Part shown: positions 24,698 to 33,307 of the stretch, in pieces
Numbering within the stretch: position 1 is the stretch's first letter
How the letters are laid out: each line of letters starts with the position of its first letter
Origin: Jeotgalicoccus saudimassiliensis
GTDB lineage: Bacteria; Bacillota; Bacilli; Staphylococcales; Salinicoccaceae
DNA: 64,000 bases
Assembly: GCF_000756715.1 (NCBI RefSeq)
Contig: NZ_CCSE01000001.1
Coordinates: 930,001 to 994,000 of the forward strand
Direction: 5' to 3'
Notes under the pieces: model-generated
Seen by the model: the letters and a program-made list of their open reading frames with translations, nothing else
Databases searched by the model: none
Told to the model about the DNA's origin: nothing
Program-made: the position numbers and the translations under genes

Positions 24698-25459
24698 CTA
24701 AATCGGTGTATCGATACCATCAAATTGACGTAATGATTCACCACTTAAAATGAGTTTATATGATTTTGAACACGCACGATCTAAAATAGCGTCCGCAATC
24801 GCACCCCCACCTAATTTCTTGTGCCATTCTGCGGCGGACATTTGTGAACACAGAATTAAAGATTTCTCACGACTGCGTAATTCAAATACTTCCATAAGAT
24901 ATTTTTGTTCCTGTTCTTTAGTCGATGTTAGGAGGAAATCATCAATCACAAGCACATCTACTTTCATGAGTTTCTTCAACAATTTATCTAACGTGCCATG
25001 AAATTCAGCCAAATCAATATCATTCAATAACTCAGTCATCCGATAATACTTCCCTGTAAATCCAGATTCAATCGCATGATTGACCAAAGCATTGGCCAGA
25101 TAACTTTTACCGGTGCCTGTGGCCCCTTGAACAATGACATTGCGATGATGTTGAATATAATGGTTGGTTGACAGTTGTTCAATACTTTCTTTACGCAAGC
25201 CTCTTCTGGATTCATAACGAATGTCTGAGATCTTTGCTTCTTTGTGTGACAGTGTCGCTTGTTTCCGATATCGTTCAATGCGGTTATCTTGTCTGATTTG
25301 ATACTCTTCATTGACGATGACTTCTAAATAATCTAGTGGCGTCATCGCATGATTCTGCTCCGACAAGTACAGACTATGAAGTTGGTCCGCCATTGTCGTC
25401 AGTCGCATCTCACGTAACTGACTGATAATCATTTGTAAGCGCTGTTGATTATTGCTCAT
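24698..25459 (-). CDS. istB: IstB, IS21 helper ATPase
   Basis: A 253-residue DnaC-like AAA+ ATPase that directs IS21 target choice and activates IstA. Walker A is GATGTGKS (about residue 112), Walker B VDVLVIDDFLL (about 170), and the family segments CSQMSAAEWHKKLGGG and GESLR lie near the C-terminus. Full length and intact. It overlaps istA by 11 bp, the usual coupling in this family. Confidence 0.95.
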   Translation of the reverse strand: MSNNQQRLQMIISQLREMRLTTMADQLHSLYLSEQNHAMTPLDYLEVIVNEEYQIRQDNRIERYRKQATLSHKEAKISDIRYESRRGLRKESIEQLSTNHYIQHHRNVIVQGATGTGKSYLANALVNHAIESGFTGKYYRMTELLNDIDLAEFHGTLDKLLKKLMKVDVLVIDDFLLTSTKEQEQKYLMEVFELRSREKSLILCSQMSAAEWHKKLGGGAIADAILDRACSKSYKLILSGESLRQFDGIDTPI

Positions 25460-26978
25460 AATAATCAGCCCCTCTCAAAAAGGATTGTTCCGGACTTTCC
25501 AGGGTGCTAGACTTTAAGTGGGACGTGCCAGTGTTCAGTAATTGCGTGATTAAGCGATAACCTGGATGAGATGTACGTTCTAATGCATGATGGCAGGCAG
25601 CATTCAGGGCGGAATCTGAATGGATGTCTGCCAATTTCAATAGTGCGTGGACCCGTTTGTAGTGTTTTTGTTCCGAGCCATCCGAAAACATATTTTCAAC
25701 GACTAAATGGACATTGGGACCAATATGTCGTGCCCATTTTAAATAACGCTGACTATTCCACTCGCCGTGTGTCGCACTATTTTTAGGTAAGTGTTCAATG
25801 ACTGTCGTGTAGCCGCCCGGTATTTTATTCAATGTCTCGTGCTCACACAACATACGGTCTTGATGCCACGCTTGAATCTTTTCCCCATAAATTTTAAGTC
25901 TGAGACTCTGGCCAATATATTGATACGGCACAGAATACTGGTGTTTCTGATAACTAATATGGGAATTATTATAAACCTTCACTGTTTTATATTCACAGTA
26001 TCCAAACGGGACAGTTGGCAAACATTGAAGGGTCGTACGCTCCATATCGTTAAACATAGAGAATCGAGATCCTGGTTTCTTTTGAAACGGTTTTTGATTA
26101 AAACGATTCAGTTCTTTTCTTAAGTAATCATTGTAATCATCCAAGCCAAAACATTGATAATTCCGCATGCGAGCAATAATGTGAGTCGTTAATGACTTGA
26201 CCGTATTTTCAACGGAAGCCTTATCTTTTGGCTTGCGGACACGGGTCGGCAGAATGATCGTATGATAATGATTCGCCATCGATTCGTATGTTTCATTTAT
26301 TTTAAGTGTCGTCCGGGTATGCTTCGTTACGCCTGTTTTCAAATTATCGGGAACCAGGACAGTCGGCACGCCCTGAAAATATTCAAACATCTGAAGATGT
26401 GCATTAATCCAGCTGGGTTGCTTCATATCATGACAGCCCATCGCAAATCCATATCCACTAAAGGGCAACACAGCGACAAACAAGTACCCATTTATCACTT
26501 CACCGGTATCTGAATCAATCCAGCGTATTTTTGTGCCGGCCCAATCTACTTCCACACGTTCACCTGCTTTATGTTTCATGACATGCGTAAATGACTTCTG
26601 ACTCAGATAATCATTAAAATACTTTTTAAATTGCGTTAAACGATAGTACGGTTGACCATTATGCCGGCACATATCGACATACTCTTCCCATAATAACTGC
26701 ATCGTCACACCCGGCTGAGCGAGCGACTTGGATAACGATGCGTAATCCGGCAGGGTGTAATGCATGTCCCGTTGCGTCGGTTTAGACTGCTTGGGGCCAA
26801 ACAATGTATCCATCCGGTCGGCATCCCAGCCACTTAATTCTTTGTAGGTCAGTTTGTGCTGACTCGCGGTATCGATGGTACGTTTAATGACGCGCCGACC
26901 GGATCCGACCATGTCACTAATTTTTCTTTGACTGAATGATAATTCATTCAATCGGACAATTTCTAAATAATTGGGCAT
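25449..26978 (-). CDS. istA: IstA, IS21 transposase
   Basis: A 509-residue DDE transposase. N-terminal helix-turn-helix (VRLNELSFSQRKISDMVGSG); integrase core with the acidic triad in GERVEVDWAGT, VLVPDNLKTGV and KPKDKASVENTVKSL; then a beta-barrel-type C-terminus. Start ATG 26978 is chosen for the GGAGGTGG site before it. Apparently intact, so the element may still be mobile. Confidence 0.95.
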   Translation of the reverse strand: MPNYLEIVRLNELSFSQRKISDMVGSGRRVIKRTIDTASQHKLTYKELSGWDADRMDTLFGPKQSKPTQRDMHYTLPDYASLSKSLAQPGVTMQLLWEEYVDMCRHNGQPYYRLTQFKKYFNDYLSQKSFTHVMKHKAGERVEVDWAGTKIRWIDSDTGEVINGYLFVAVLPFSGYGFAMGCHDMKQPSWINAHLQMFEYFQGVPTVLVPDNLKTGVTKHTRTTLKINETYESMANHYHTIILPTRVRKPKDKASVENTVKSLTTHIIARMRNYQCFGLDDYNDYLRKELNRFNQKPFQKKPGSRFSMFNDMERTTLQCLPTVPFGYCEYKTVKVYNNSHISYQKHQYSVPYQYIGQSLRLKIYGEKIQAWHQDRMLCEHETLNKIPGGYTTVIEHLPKNSATHGEWNSQRYLKWARHIGPNVHLVVENMFSDGSEQKHYKRVHALLKLADIHSDSALNAACHHALERTSHPGYRLITQLLNTGTSHLKSSTLESPEQSFLRGADYYEQ

Positions 26979-27186
26979 TAACTGCCACCTCCATAAATAT
27001 TTTATGTCGCACAACAGCGGCATAAAATATTTATAGCACTAATTTAGAGTGAAAAGTTAAGCATAAAAAATAATCCTCTAATAGAGGATTAGGTGCGTCT
27101 GTATTATCCGATGTAGGTGGTAATGAAAGGTGCGATTTCAGTGGGATCAAACACTGCGACGCAGTGGTAACATTAGAGCGCCGTCA

Positions 27187-27391
27187 GCACTTTGAGATTT
27201 TACTATTTGAAAACCCCATATTTTTTAATCGGTGTATCTCTTGATAAATCATCCATTTTTCCACTCCATGTTCTCTCCCTCTCAATATACTCTGTCTCAG
27301 TATACCGAAAAGTGATTTCTAGTTTGTAAACTGTTGTGTCTTATTTGGAGAGAGCTGTTGAGTCTTAATTGTAGAAAACTGTTGAGTCTAG
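27187..27391 (-). pseudogene. Fragment of a second IS21 element (istA start and end repeats)
   Basis: From GTG 27264 the minus strand reads MEKWMIYQEIHRLKNMGFSN and SKISK, the opening of an IstA transposase of a different subgroup. It is cut at 27187 by the end of the intact IS21. Upstream, three copies of CTGTTG(A/T)GTCT start at 27331, 27355 and 27379, exactly 24 bp apart, as expected for IS21 terminal repeats. The rest of this element is missing. Confidence 0.65.
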
Positions 27392-27411
27392 TTTAGCAAT
27401 TACAATTTATT

Positions 27412-27567
27412 AAACAATATGCTTTTATATCATTAAAACAGTTAAACATTGAACTATTCGACTATGTAAACTGGTATAACAATATTAGACCCCATGGTGC
27501 ATTGAATTATCTCACGCCAAAGGAGTATAAAGAAAACTTCTATAAAAACTGTCTAATATTCTGTTGA
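27412..27567 (+). pseudogene. IS3-family transposase C-terminal remnant
   Basis: A plus-strand frame with KQYAFISLKQLNIELFDYVN and WYNNIRPHGALNYLTPKEY up to a stop at 27567 matches the end of IS3-group OrfB (the WYN..R.H..L.Y..P..Y signature). No 5' part is present. Confidence 0.7.
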
Positions 27568-27577
27568 CATACCAACT

Positions 27578-27800
27578 CGGTCTGAGGCGACGATGAGCAT
27601 TCTTGAGTACATCGTGAGTTTTTATAATTATGAAAGAATTCATGGCTACTTGAATTACTTATCCCCGATGGCATTCGAAAAAATGTACGCGTAACAGGGA
27701 GTTCCTGGCATATTTAAAAGCAAATAATAAATATACCAGGATCAAAATTGTACAAATTTATAGATACTTAATTTACCGTGTCCGAAATCTTGACATAGGT
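27578..27800 (+). pseudogene. Another IS3-family transposase remnant and right end
   Basis: A frame 27578-27694 reads ILEYIVSFYNYERIHGYLNY and LSPMAFEKMYA before the stop, a second IS3-type OrfB C-terminus different from the preceding one. The IS right end, GTGTCCGAAATCTTGACA, lies at about 27781-27798. Confidence 0.65.
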
Positions 27801-27837
27801 CCATATATTATTGATGACACGACTGTACCAACCAAAA

Positions 27838-27876
27838 GCAAAAGCGCCTAACTTGCTTATCGCAAGTTAGGCGCTC
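27838..27876 (-). terminator. Terminator at the distal end of the capsule locus
   Basis: AGCGCCTAACTTGC pairs with GCAAGTTAGGCGCT. On the minus strand the stem is followed by TTTTGCTTTT. Confidence 0.8.
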
Positions 27877-27933
27877 AGATCTAATTGTTCATCAACCCTA
27901 TTTGACGTAGAGCCACTTTAAACTTAGTAATTA

Positions 27934-28395
27934 TTAAATTGACCTCAACCCTTTTATAACTTGTAAGAAGGTCATCCAGAGTATTTTTATACCCAGTATA
28001 AAACTGCTATTATCCACATAATAAATATCATACTCTATCTTCTTACCGTGATTCATATCACTTCGGCCGTTCACCTGAGCTTATCCAGTCATTCCCGGTT
28101 TAACTTTAAGTCTGCGTAACTGGTGTGAATCATAATACTTGGATATATCAATAATTTCAGGCCTGGGTCCTACAACACTCATTTTGTCCTTTAAGACATT
28201 TATTAATTAAGGTAATTCCTCAATAGAGTATTTTCTTATAAAAGCACCCATGCTAGTTACTTTAGGATTGTGACTAGATGCAGTTTTGAATACAAAATCA
28301 TCTGGTACTTTATTTTCCAGGTCTTTTTAGGAATGATTGCAATAAGTGCTACCAAACTTACACCAATATCAAAAACCTCTTACTATTCTGTTCAA
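27934..28395 (-). pseudogene. Broken initiating sugar transferase (WcaJ/CapM type)
   Basis: Minus-strand pieces read FFDIGVSLVALIAII, KVTSMGAFIRKYSIEELP, then after a stop LINVLKDKMSVVGPRPEI and VKPGMTG, and after another stop AQVNGRSDMNHGKKIEYDIY. This is a polyprenyl-phosphate sugar transferase with at least two nonsense codons (TAA for Gln and for Trp) and a frame disturbance near the N-terminus. An intact enzyme of this class is at 41690. The stretch 28396-28530 has a further open minus frame, VKPIRVIGIVHGIGGVRNES, of unknown origin. Confidence 0.8.
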
Positions 28396-28532
28396 TAAAT
28401 GACTGAACTTCCTTGATTTTAATATGTTCTTCGGCGCTCAGATTAGACTCATTCCTTACTCCTCCAATTCCATGAACAATACCAATAACTCGGATAGGTT
28501 TAACTATCCTGTCAATTAACATAGGGATAGAT

Positions 28533-28579
28533 TTTTTTAAAAGATATACTTGTCAGTTAATCAGAGTATATCTTTTTTA
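28533..28579 (-). terminator. Terminator after the distal glycosyltransferase gene
   Basis: AAAAGATATACT pairs with AGTATATCTTTT, with T-rich tails on both strands. Confidence 0.7.
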
Positions 28580-28655
28580 TGCTTGGAAGTGATACTTATT
28601 ATATCTAGTTTCGTGAATAATTCTTCTTTCTCTAATATTAGAATAATAAAGGTTA

Positions 28656-29750
28656 TTAATACTTATTTATTATCCAACGCAACATTTCATAAGATTCTTT
28701 CCAACTATATATTTTAGGCATATTACTTTGATTAGGAGTTTTTTTAATAAATTCTATATACTCCTTAATCACTTTAATACCGGATTTAGCATCTAGTGGA
28801 TCAAAATACCATCCGGCTTCTTTACAGATTTCTCTCGCAAAAGGTCTATCAGAAGTAAGTATGTTTTTTTTCGTTGAAATGCCTTCCACATAAGGTAAAC
28901 AAAAGCTCTCAAGAAAGGTAGGGAGAAATACTCCATCGGATGATTTATAATAGTTATGTATCTTAAAGTAGTCTATTTGATTATAAAAAATAATGTAATC
29001 TGTTAGTTTCTCCTGTTTAACAGTGGCACCAAATTCGCTATCTTCTGATAAGGTTACATGAAATTCTATTTTCATATTTTCTTTTTTCGCTTTTTTCGTA
29101 ACTTCTATAATATATTCTATATTCTTATGTTTCGCATCACTAGTCGGTACAAAAAATTTAAAATTACTACTTAAATTATAAGGATTTTCAAAAATAATTT
29201 TGTTTGTATCTATTGAGTCATAACCTGAAGGTATAATACTTATGTCACCTTTGAAATCATAACTCTTTAACAATTCGTTTTTCATAAAGTTTGTCTGCAC
29301 TATAATATGTTTTACGATTTTAGTATTTAAACATAAACTTAAAAAGAATTTATCTAAGCTCATTTTAAGTTTCTCAAAAAAATTATACTGAATATAATCA
29401 TTTTTAATTGGTAATAACAATTGCGCCTTATGAATCATTAAAATTTGATACACTCTTGGTATAATTAAAGGCATATTTGTAAAGTTGACAATCTTTTTTA
29501 TTTTGTTTTGTTTAATAAATTTACTAATCTCTAATATTTTAAAAATATTTACTCTATATTTTCTAGGATTGTCTATAATTATAAATTTTTTAGCTGATGA
29601 ATGAGATTTTGCAATTTCAAGATAATCTTCATCATTTGGTAACATAAAGAAGGCTGAAGTATCTTCTACTATAATTTTTTTAAGATAATTTAAGCCAACT
29701 GATTTACCTCCACCACTTCTTAAATTATCAAAGACATATAAGTTGACCAT
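28656..29750 (-). CDS. Glycosyltransferase family 4 (capsule locus)
   Basis: A 364-residue GT-B glycosyltransferase, probably cytoplasmic and membrane-associated, adding one sugar of the capsule repeat. The N-terminal domain starts with DNLRSGGGKSVGLNYLKK. The C-terminal donor-binding domain has KFFVPTSDAKHKNIEYIIEV and the acidic DGVFLPTFLESFCLPYVEG signature (EX7E-like). The sugar transferred cannot be told. AGAAGG precedes the ATG. It lies 11 bp after the flippase gene. Confidence 0.8.
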   Translation of the reverse strand: MVNLYVFDNLRSGGGKSVGLNYLKKIIVEDTSAFFMLPNDEDYLEIAKSHSSAKKFIIIDNPRKYRVNIFKILEISKFIKQNKIKKIVNFTNMPLIIPRVYQILMIHKAQLLLPIKNDYIQYNFFEKLKMSLDKFFLSLCLNTKIVKHIIVQTNFMKNELLKSYDFKGDISIIPSGYDSIDTNKIIFENPYNLSSNFKFFVPTSDAKHKNIEYIIEVTKKAKKENMKIEFHVTLSEDSEFGATVKQEKLTDYIIFYNQIDYFKIHNYYKSSDGVFLPTFLESFCLPYVEGISTKKNILTSDRPFAREICKEAGWYFDPLDAKSGIKVIKEYIEFIKKTPNQSNMPKIYSWKESYEMLRWIINKY

Positions 29751-29761
29751 GTTAACACCTT

Positions 29762-31273
29762 CTATTTAAATTTGCTCAAGAAAATATTGAATAAAGAATT
29801 TAGTTCTCTTACTTTTAACAGAACTAAGCATCCAATATATGTAATTATTCCAATTATTAAAATTAAGATAAATGAAAACCAAGAAGTAAATAAGTCAATA
29901 AATATAACATGAGAATAATAAACTATTATACCCATTAATATAGATGCTACTAAGGTTTTAAGGATTATAATTATATTGTTTTTAAAACTGAAGTTTTTAT
30001 TCTTCTTTTTATAACTTATTATAAATAAAATAGTAGTAATAACTGCGGATATACTAGTAGCTAACGCCAAACCATTAATTCCCATTATACTAGAGAGTAT
30101 AAAGTTTAATGGGATATTTATACTCACTCCTAATAATGAGTTATACATTGGAGTTCTTGTATTATTATACGCATAAAAAGCCTGGTTTAACACCTCTTTA
30201 TAGGCAAGGGCAAGCATGCCAAGAGAATAGTAAAATAGTGGACCTGCAGTAAGGTAAATTGAACGATCATCGAAATCACCCCGACCAAAAAGCAAAGTGA
30301 TTATTTCTTCTGAGAATATCATAGTAAAAACTGAAACAGGTATAATCATAATGGCAATTGCACTTAAAGCATATTCCAATGTATGATTAAATTGCTTTCT
30401 GTTGTTTTCAACAGCAGCTTGAGACAGTAATGGATACATGACTGTTGATATAGATAGAACAAAAATTGATTGTACGAAACTATTTAACCTATTAGCATAG
30501 CTTAGTGCAGATATACCACCTTCTATGATTTGAGACGCTAAAGTACGATCAACAATCAAGTTAATTTGATGAGAAGAAGTTCCTATAAACACAGATAGGG
30601 CATTTCTAAATAACTTTCTGATAGATTTATTTTTGAAATTAATATACGGTTTATAATGAAAGCTATATTTTTTAGAATAAAAAAATAATATAAGGAATTG
30701 TACAGTACCGCCTAAAAGTAATCCCACTGGCAAGAAAATTAAACTATATTTACTACTTAGAACAATCATTATAACTATCAGAATATTTAGAGGTAATGAT
30801 ATCAGAGCTGGTAAAGTATGATTGCCTTTAATTTGGAAAAAACCACTTAAGATATTCATGAGTACAGTTAAGGACATCCCAATAATAGCGATTCTAGTAA
30901 ATAGGATTGTCATGTCAAGAACTTCACCTTTGAACCCAGAGGCAAAAATAAATACAACTTCTTCCATAAAAATAATACAAACTACAGACAATAAGAGTAC
31001 AAATACAAGCATTATATTTAGAACACTATTTAAAAATATATTTTCATTTTTTAAATTGCTTTTTATTTCTATTTCTTTATAAAGAGGAATAAAACTAGAT
31101 TTCACTGATTTCCCGATAATTCCAAAAATCGACACGCAAATTGTTAATGATATTATATACGCATCACTTATATAGGATGTACCATAAAAATAAGAAAGTG
31201 TAAGATCTCGAGCGAATCCAAAAAACTTGGCTATTAATGTTAAAAATATTACTAAGATAGCTATTTTCTTCAT
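29762..31273 (-). CDS. MurJ/MviN-type lipid-linked oligosaccharide flippase
   Basis: A 503-residue membrane protein with about 14 helices, of the MOP exporter superfamily, MurJ-like branch. The N-terminal AKFFGFARDLTLSYFYGTS has the family's conserved Arg. Within a capsule locus it most likely flips the undecaprenyl-linked repeat unit rather than lipid II. Start ATG 31273 has AGAAGG eight bases before it, better than the ATG six bases upstream. Very AT-rich like its neighbours. Confidence 0.85.
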   Translation of the reverse strand: MKKIAILVIFLTLIAKFFGFARDLTLSYFYGTSYISDAYIISLTICVSIFGIIGKSVKSSFIPLYKEIEIKSNLKNENIFLNSVLNIMLVFVLLLSVVCIIFMEEVVFIFASGFKGEVLDMTILFTRIAIIGMSLTVLMNILSGFFQIKGNHTLPALISLPLNILIVIMIVLSSKYSLIFLPVGLLLGGTVQFLILFFYSKKYSFHYKPYINFKNKSIRKLFRNALSVFIGTSSHQINLIVDRTLASQIIEGGISALSYANRLNSFVQSIFVLSISTVMYPLLSQAAVENNRKQFNHTLEYALSAIAIMIIPVSVFTMIFSEEIITLLFGRGDFDDRSIYLTAGPLFYYSLGMLALAYKEVLNQAFYAYNNTRTPMYNSLLGVSINIPLNFILSSIMGINGLALATSISAVITTILFIISYKKKNKNFSFKNNIIIILKTLVASILMGIIVYYSHVIFIDLFTSWFSFILILIIGIITYIGCLVLLKVRELNSLFNIFLSKFK

Positions 31274-31336
31274 ATTCATTACCTTCTATTTCTAATTTTA
31301 AATATAAAATTGAAACTAAATGATTGAGTACTAGTT

Positions 31337-32119
31337 CTAGAAAATAGTATCTAGTTTATATAGTGGAATATTGTTATCATCTAAAACATTATAACTTACT
31401 ACTCTTAATCCCCGTCCAAAATTCCCTTCACTATCGAGCGTTAAACATATTGGTAAAATTGCCTTAGGTATATTTATATTTTCTATACTAGATATTTTTC
31501 CAATAACAACGTATAAATTGTATGTGTGTTTTTTTAAAAGATAAAACTCATTTTTCTTTTTAGTATAATAGAGTTTTTTATTTTTTTTAGAATTTACTAA
31601 CTTAGATATCCACTCAAAGTAGATATCTTCTATTAGATTAATCTGTTTAGAATGATTTTTTTGATTAAATAATAAGTATCTTTTACTAGCAATGAGTCTC
31701 CAGTTCATTTTGTTATATGCTCTCAGAGAATAATCATTAGGAAAACTATAAATTTTAGCTTTAGCATCTAGTTTTTTCATTACTATCTTCGTCATCTTTG
31801 AGAATAAACTTTTCCCTCTGTAACTCTCCATGACGGCAGTATCACATGGCTGATATGATTCCACGTACTCATTATCTATATACAAATCATTTCTCCAAAA
31901 AGCTCTACTAGCAATACACTCATTTTTGTAATAACATAGCACAATAAATGAACTGCCGAATGGATTCTCTAAATACTTTAATGAGAATTTTTCTAAAGTG
32001 AAATTTTCATTAAAAACATTATTCTGTATTTTTAAAAAGTCTGTAATAGATTCTGAGTCCATACACTTAGTTTTAATGACCTTATAATCAATTTTATCAG
32101 CTATATTTTCTATATTCAT
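31337..32119 (-). CDS. GNAT-like acyltransferase (capsule locus)
   Basis: A 260-residue protein with a GNAT-type N-acyltransferase core in residues 15-150: SFIVLCYYKNECIASRAFWR is the beta4-beta5 region, and CDTAVMESYRGKSLFSKMTK the acyl-CoA-binding loop (YRGKSLF). FPNDYSLRAYNKMNWRLI follows. The C-terminal third is unassigned. It probably modifies an amino sugar of the polysaccharide. Start ATG 32119 has AGAAGTG before it and overlaps the deacetylase gene by 23 bp. Confidence 0.65.
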   Translation of the reverse strand: MNIENIADKIDYKVIKTKCMDSESITDFLKIQNNVFNENFTLEKFSLKYLENPFGSSFIVLCYYKNECIASRAFWRNDLYIDNEYVESYQPCDTAVMESYRGKSLFSKMTKIVMKKLDAKAKIYSFPNDYSLRAYNKMNWRLIASKRYLLFNQKNHSKQINLIEDIYFEWISKLVNSKKNKKLYYTKKKNEFYLLKKHTYNLYVVIGKISSIENINIPKAILPICLTLDSEGNFGRGLRVVSYNVLDDNNIPLYKLDTIF

Positions 32120-32888
32120 TTTTTTCACTTCTTTTTAATATTCTTTTAAACAGATAATTTAAATATAAATAATTGTCGTAACCTCCATTCAATTTTCTTC
32201 GGAAAACACTTAAACTATCCTCATTTTCGATTCCTACCCTTCCCATTACCAACTTCTTATTCTTCATTTTTTTCAAATTACCATCTGATCTAAATAACCT
32301 TATATATGGTGTGTAATTTAAAAAGTAATTAATTGCTTTTTTATTATATGCCCCGAAAGGAAAACAAAAATCAACAGGTTTTTTGTCCAGATATTTTTCA
32401 TATAAGCTATTGGGATACAGTATTTCCTCTTGATAATTAGATTCATTTATGAATCTAGCGTCAATATGCGTGTGAGTATGCATACCAAAATCAACTAAAT
32501 TACTTTTATACATTTCATCTACATTTGTCCAAGAGATGTATGCATCGTCATTCGTAACAGCATTAGTTTCTAAAAAAATATTAAATTTCATATTCATTTC
32601 TTTCATAAAAGGATAGACTATTTCATAATTATCCTTATAGCCATCATCAAACATAATACATACTTCTTTGTCGTTATAATTTTCTTTTTCTAATTCATTA
32701 AGTAATACTGTCTTGTATCCCATATCTTTCAAATACTTCATTTGATCTTTAAATATTTCGAAATTAATTTTCTGAAAGCTATAACCAGGACCATTTGTAA
32801 CTTCATGATAGTAAATCATACTATTATTTTTTTTAATTGCAGTGATACTTGAAATAAATATTAAGATTTTTTTTATGTGTTTTTTCAT
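32097..32888 (-). CDS. Polysaccharide deacetylase (NodB domain)
   Basis: A 263-residue protein with an N-terminal hydrophobic anchor (IKKILIFISSITAI) and a carbohydrate esterase 4 (NodB) domain. EVCIMFDDGYKDNYE carries the catalytic and metal Asp pair, and DFGMHTHTHIDAR the two metal histidines. DFCFPFGAYN is the substrate-groove motif. It probably removes N-acetyl groups from the polysaccharide at the cell surface, as IcaB-like proteins do. Start ATG 32888 follows AAAGGA; a homologous start is kept in the remnant at 33305. Confidence 0.85.
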   Translation of the reverse strand: MKKHIKKILIFISSITAIKKNNSMIYYHEVTNGPGYSFQKINFEIFKDQMKYLKDMGYKTVLLNELEKENYNDKEVCIMFDDGYKDNYEIVYPFMKEMNMKFNIFLETNAVTNDDAYISWTNVDEMYKSNLVDFGMHTHTHIDARFINESNYQEEILYPNSLYEKYLDKKPVDFCFPFGAYNKKAINYFLNYTPYIRLFRSDGNLKKMKNKKLVMGRVGIENEDSLSVFRRKLNGGYDNYLYLNYLFKRILKRSEKNEYRKYS

Positions 32889-32937
32889 AGAATTTCCTTT
32901 CAATATAAATGTTACTACTAGAATTATAAACTATAAA

Positions 32938-33087
32938 TTATTTCATACATACTTTATTATTAATGTAGTCAGTATAGGATATAATAATTTTCAACACTTT
33001 ATTTGGAACATTATCTACGTCATAAGCTGTAACTATGTAATTTTCTATAAGTTCTTGGTCAAGTATATTCAATCCTTGTAAAATCCC
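32938..33087 (-). pseudogene. CapG 3' remnant
   Basis: The minus strand reads GILQGLNILDQELIENYIVT, AYDVDNVPNKVLKI and ISYTDYINNKVCMK before a stop at 32938. This parallels the last 50 residues of the intact CapG at 35382 (VLQGLNILEQDITVNQ, DNVSDKVLKIILSYTDYIN). It joins directly to a deacetylase N-terminal fragment on its upstream side. Confidence 0.8.
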
Positions 33088-33307
33088 TTCTTTTTCTTTC
33101 TTCTATTCCTATCTCGTCTAGACGAATTATTGTATAGTCGTTCTTATTTAAATATTTCATTTGTTCAATGAATGAATCCTTATTAATTTTTTGATAGCCA
33201 TCTCCCTCACTTTCAATTATCTCATGATATTAAATAAAGATATGTTCTTTTTTTATTTTAGTAATATTTGATACATAAATTAAGTATTTTTTGATTTTAT
33301 TCTTCAT
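33088..33307 (-). pseudogene. Polysaccharide deacetylase 5' remnant
   Basis: From an ATG at 33307 (site GAAAGGGAAAATT) the minus strand reads MKNKIKKYLIYVSNITKIKK and EHIFI, a TAA in place of Tyr, then YHEIIESEGDGYQKIN and MKYLNKNDYTIIRLDEI. This is a diverged copy of the first 75 residues of the deacetylase at 32097, ending at the fusion with CapG sequence. It is not functional. Confidence 0.8.

Larger units (their letters stand above)
24628..27186. mobile_element. IS21-family insertion sequence
   Basis: About 2.56 kb, holding istA and istB on the minus strand. The ends are imperfect inverted repeats: left TTACGGCGCTGCTAAGTTAC, right (complement) TGACGGCGCTCTAATGTTAC. Inner copies of TCATTACCACCTA near 24692 and 27111-27130 are the multiple terminal repeats typical of IS21. 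No clear target duplication is seen: the flanks are a CYP152 fragment on the left and an istA fragment of another IS21 on the right. Boundaries may be off by a few bases. Confidence 0.8.

Noticed and set aside
27331-27390. Three direct repeats exactly 24 bp apart, at first sight like a short CRISPR array.
   Set aside because: Repeats are only about 12 bp and imperfect, and they lie at the end of an IS21 istA fragment, where such terminal repeats are expected; no cas genes.
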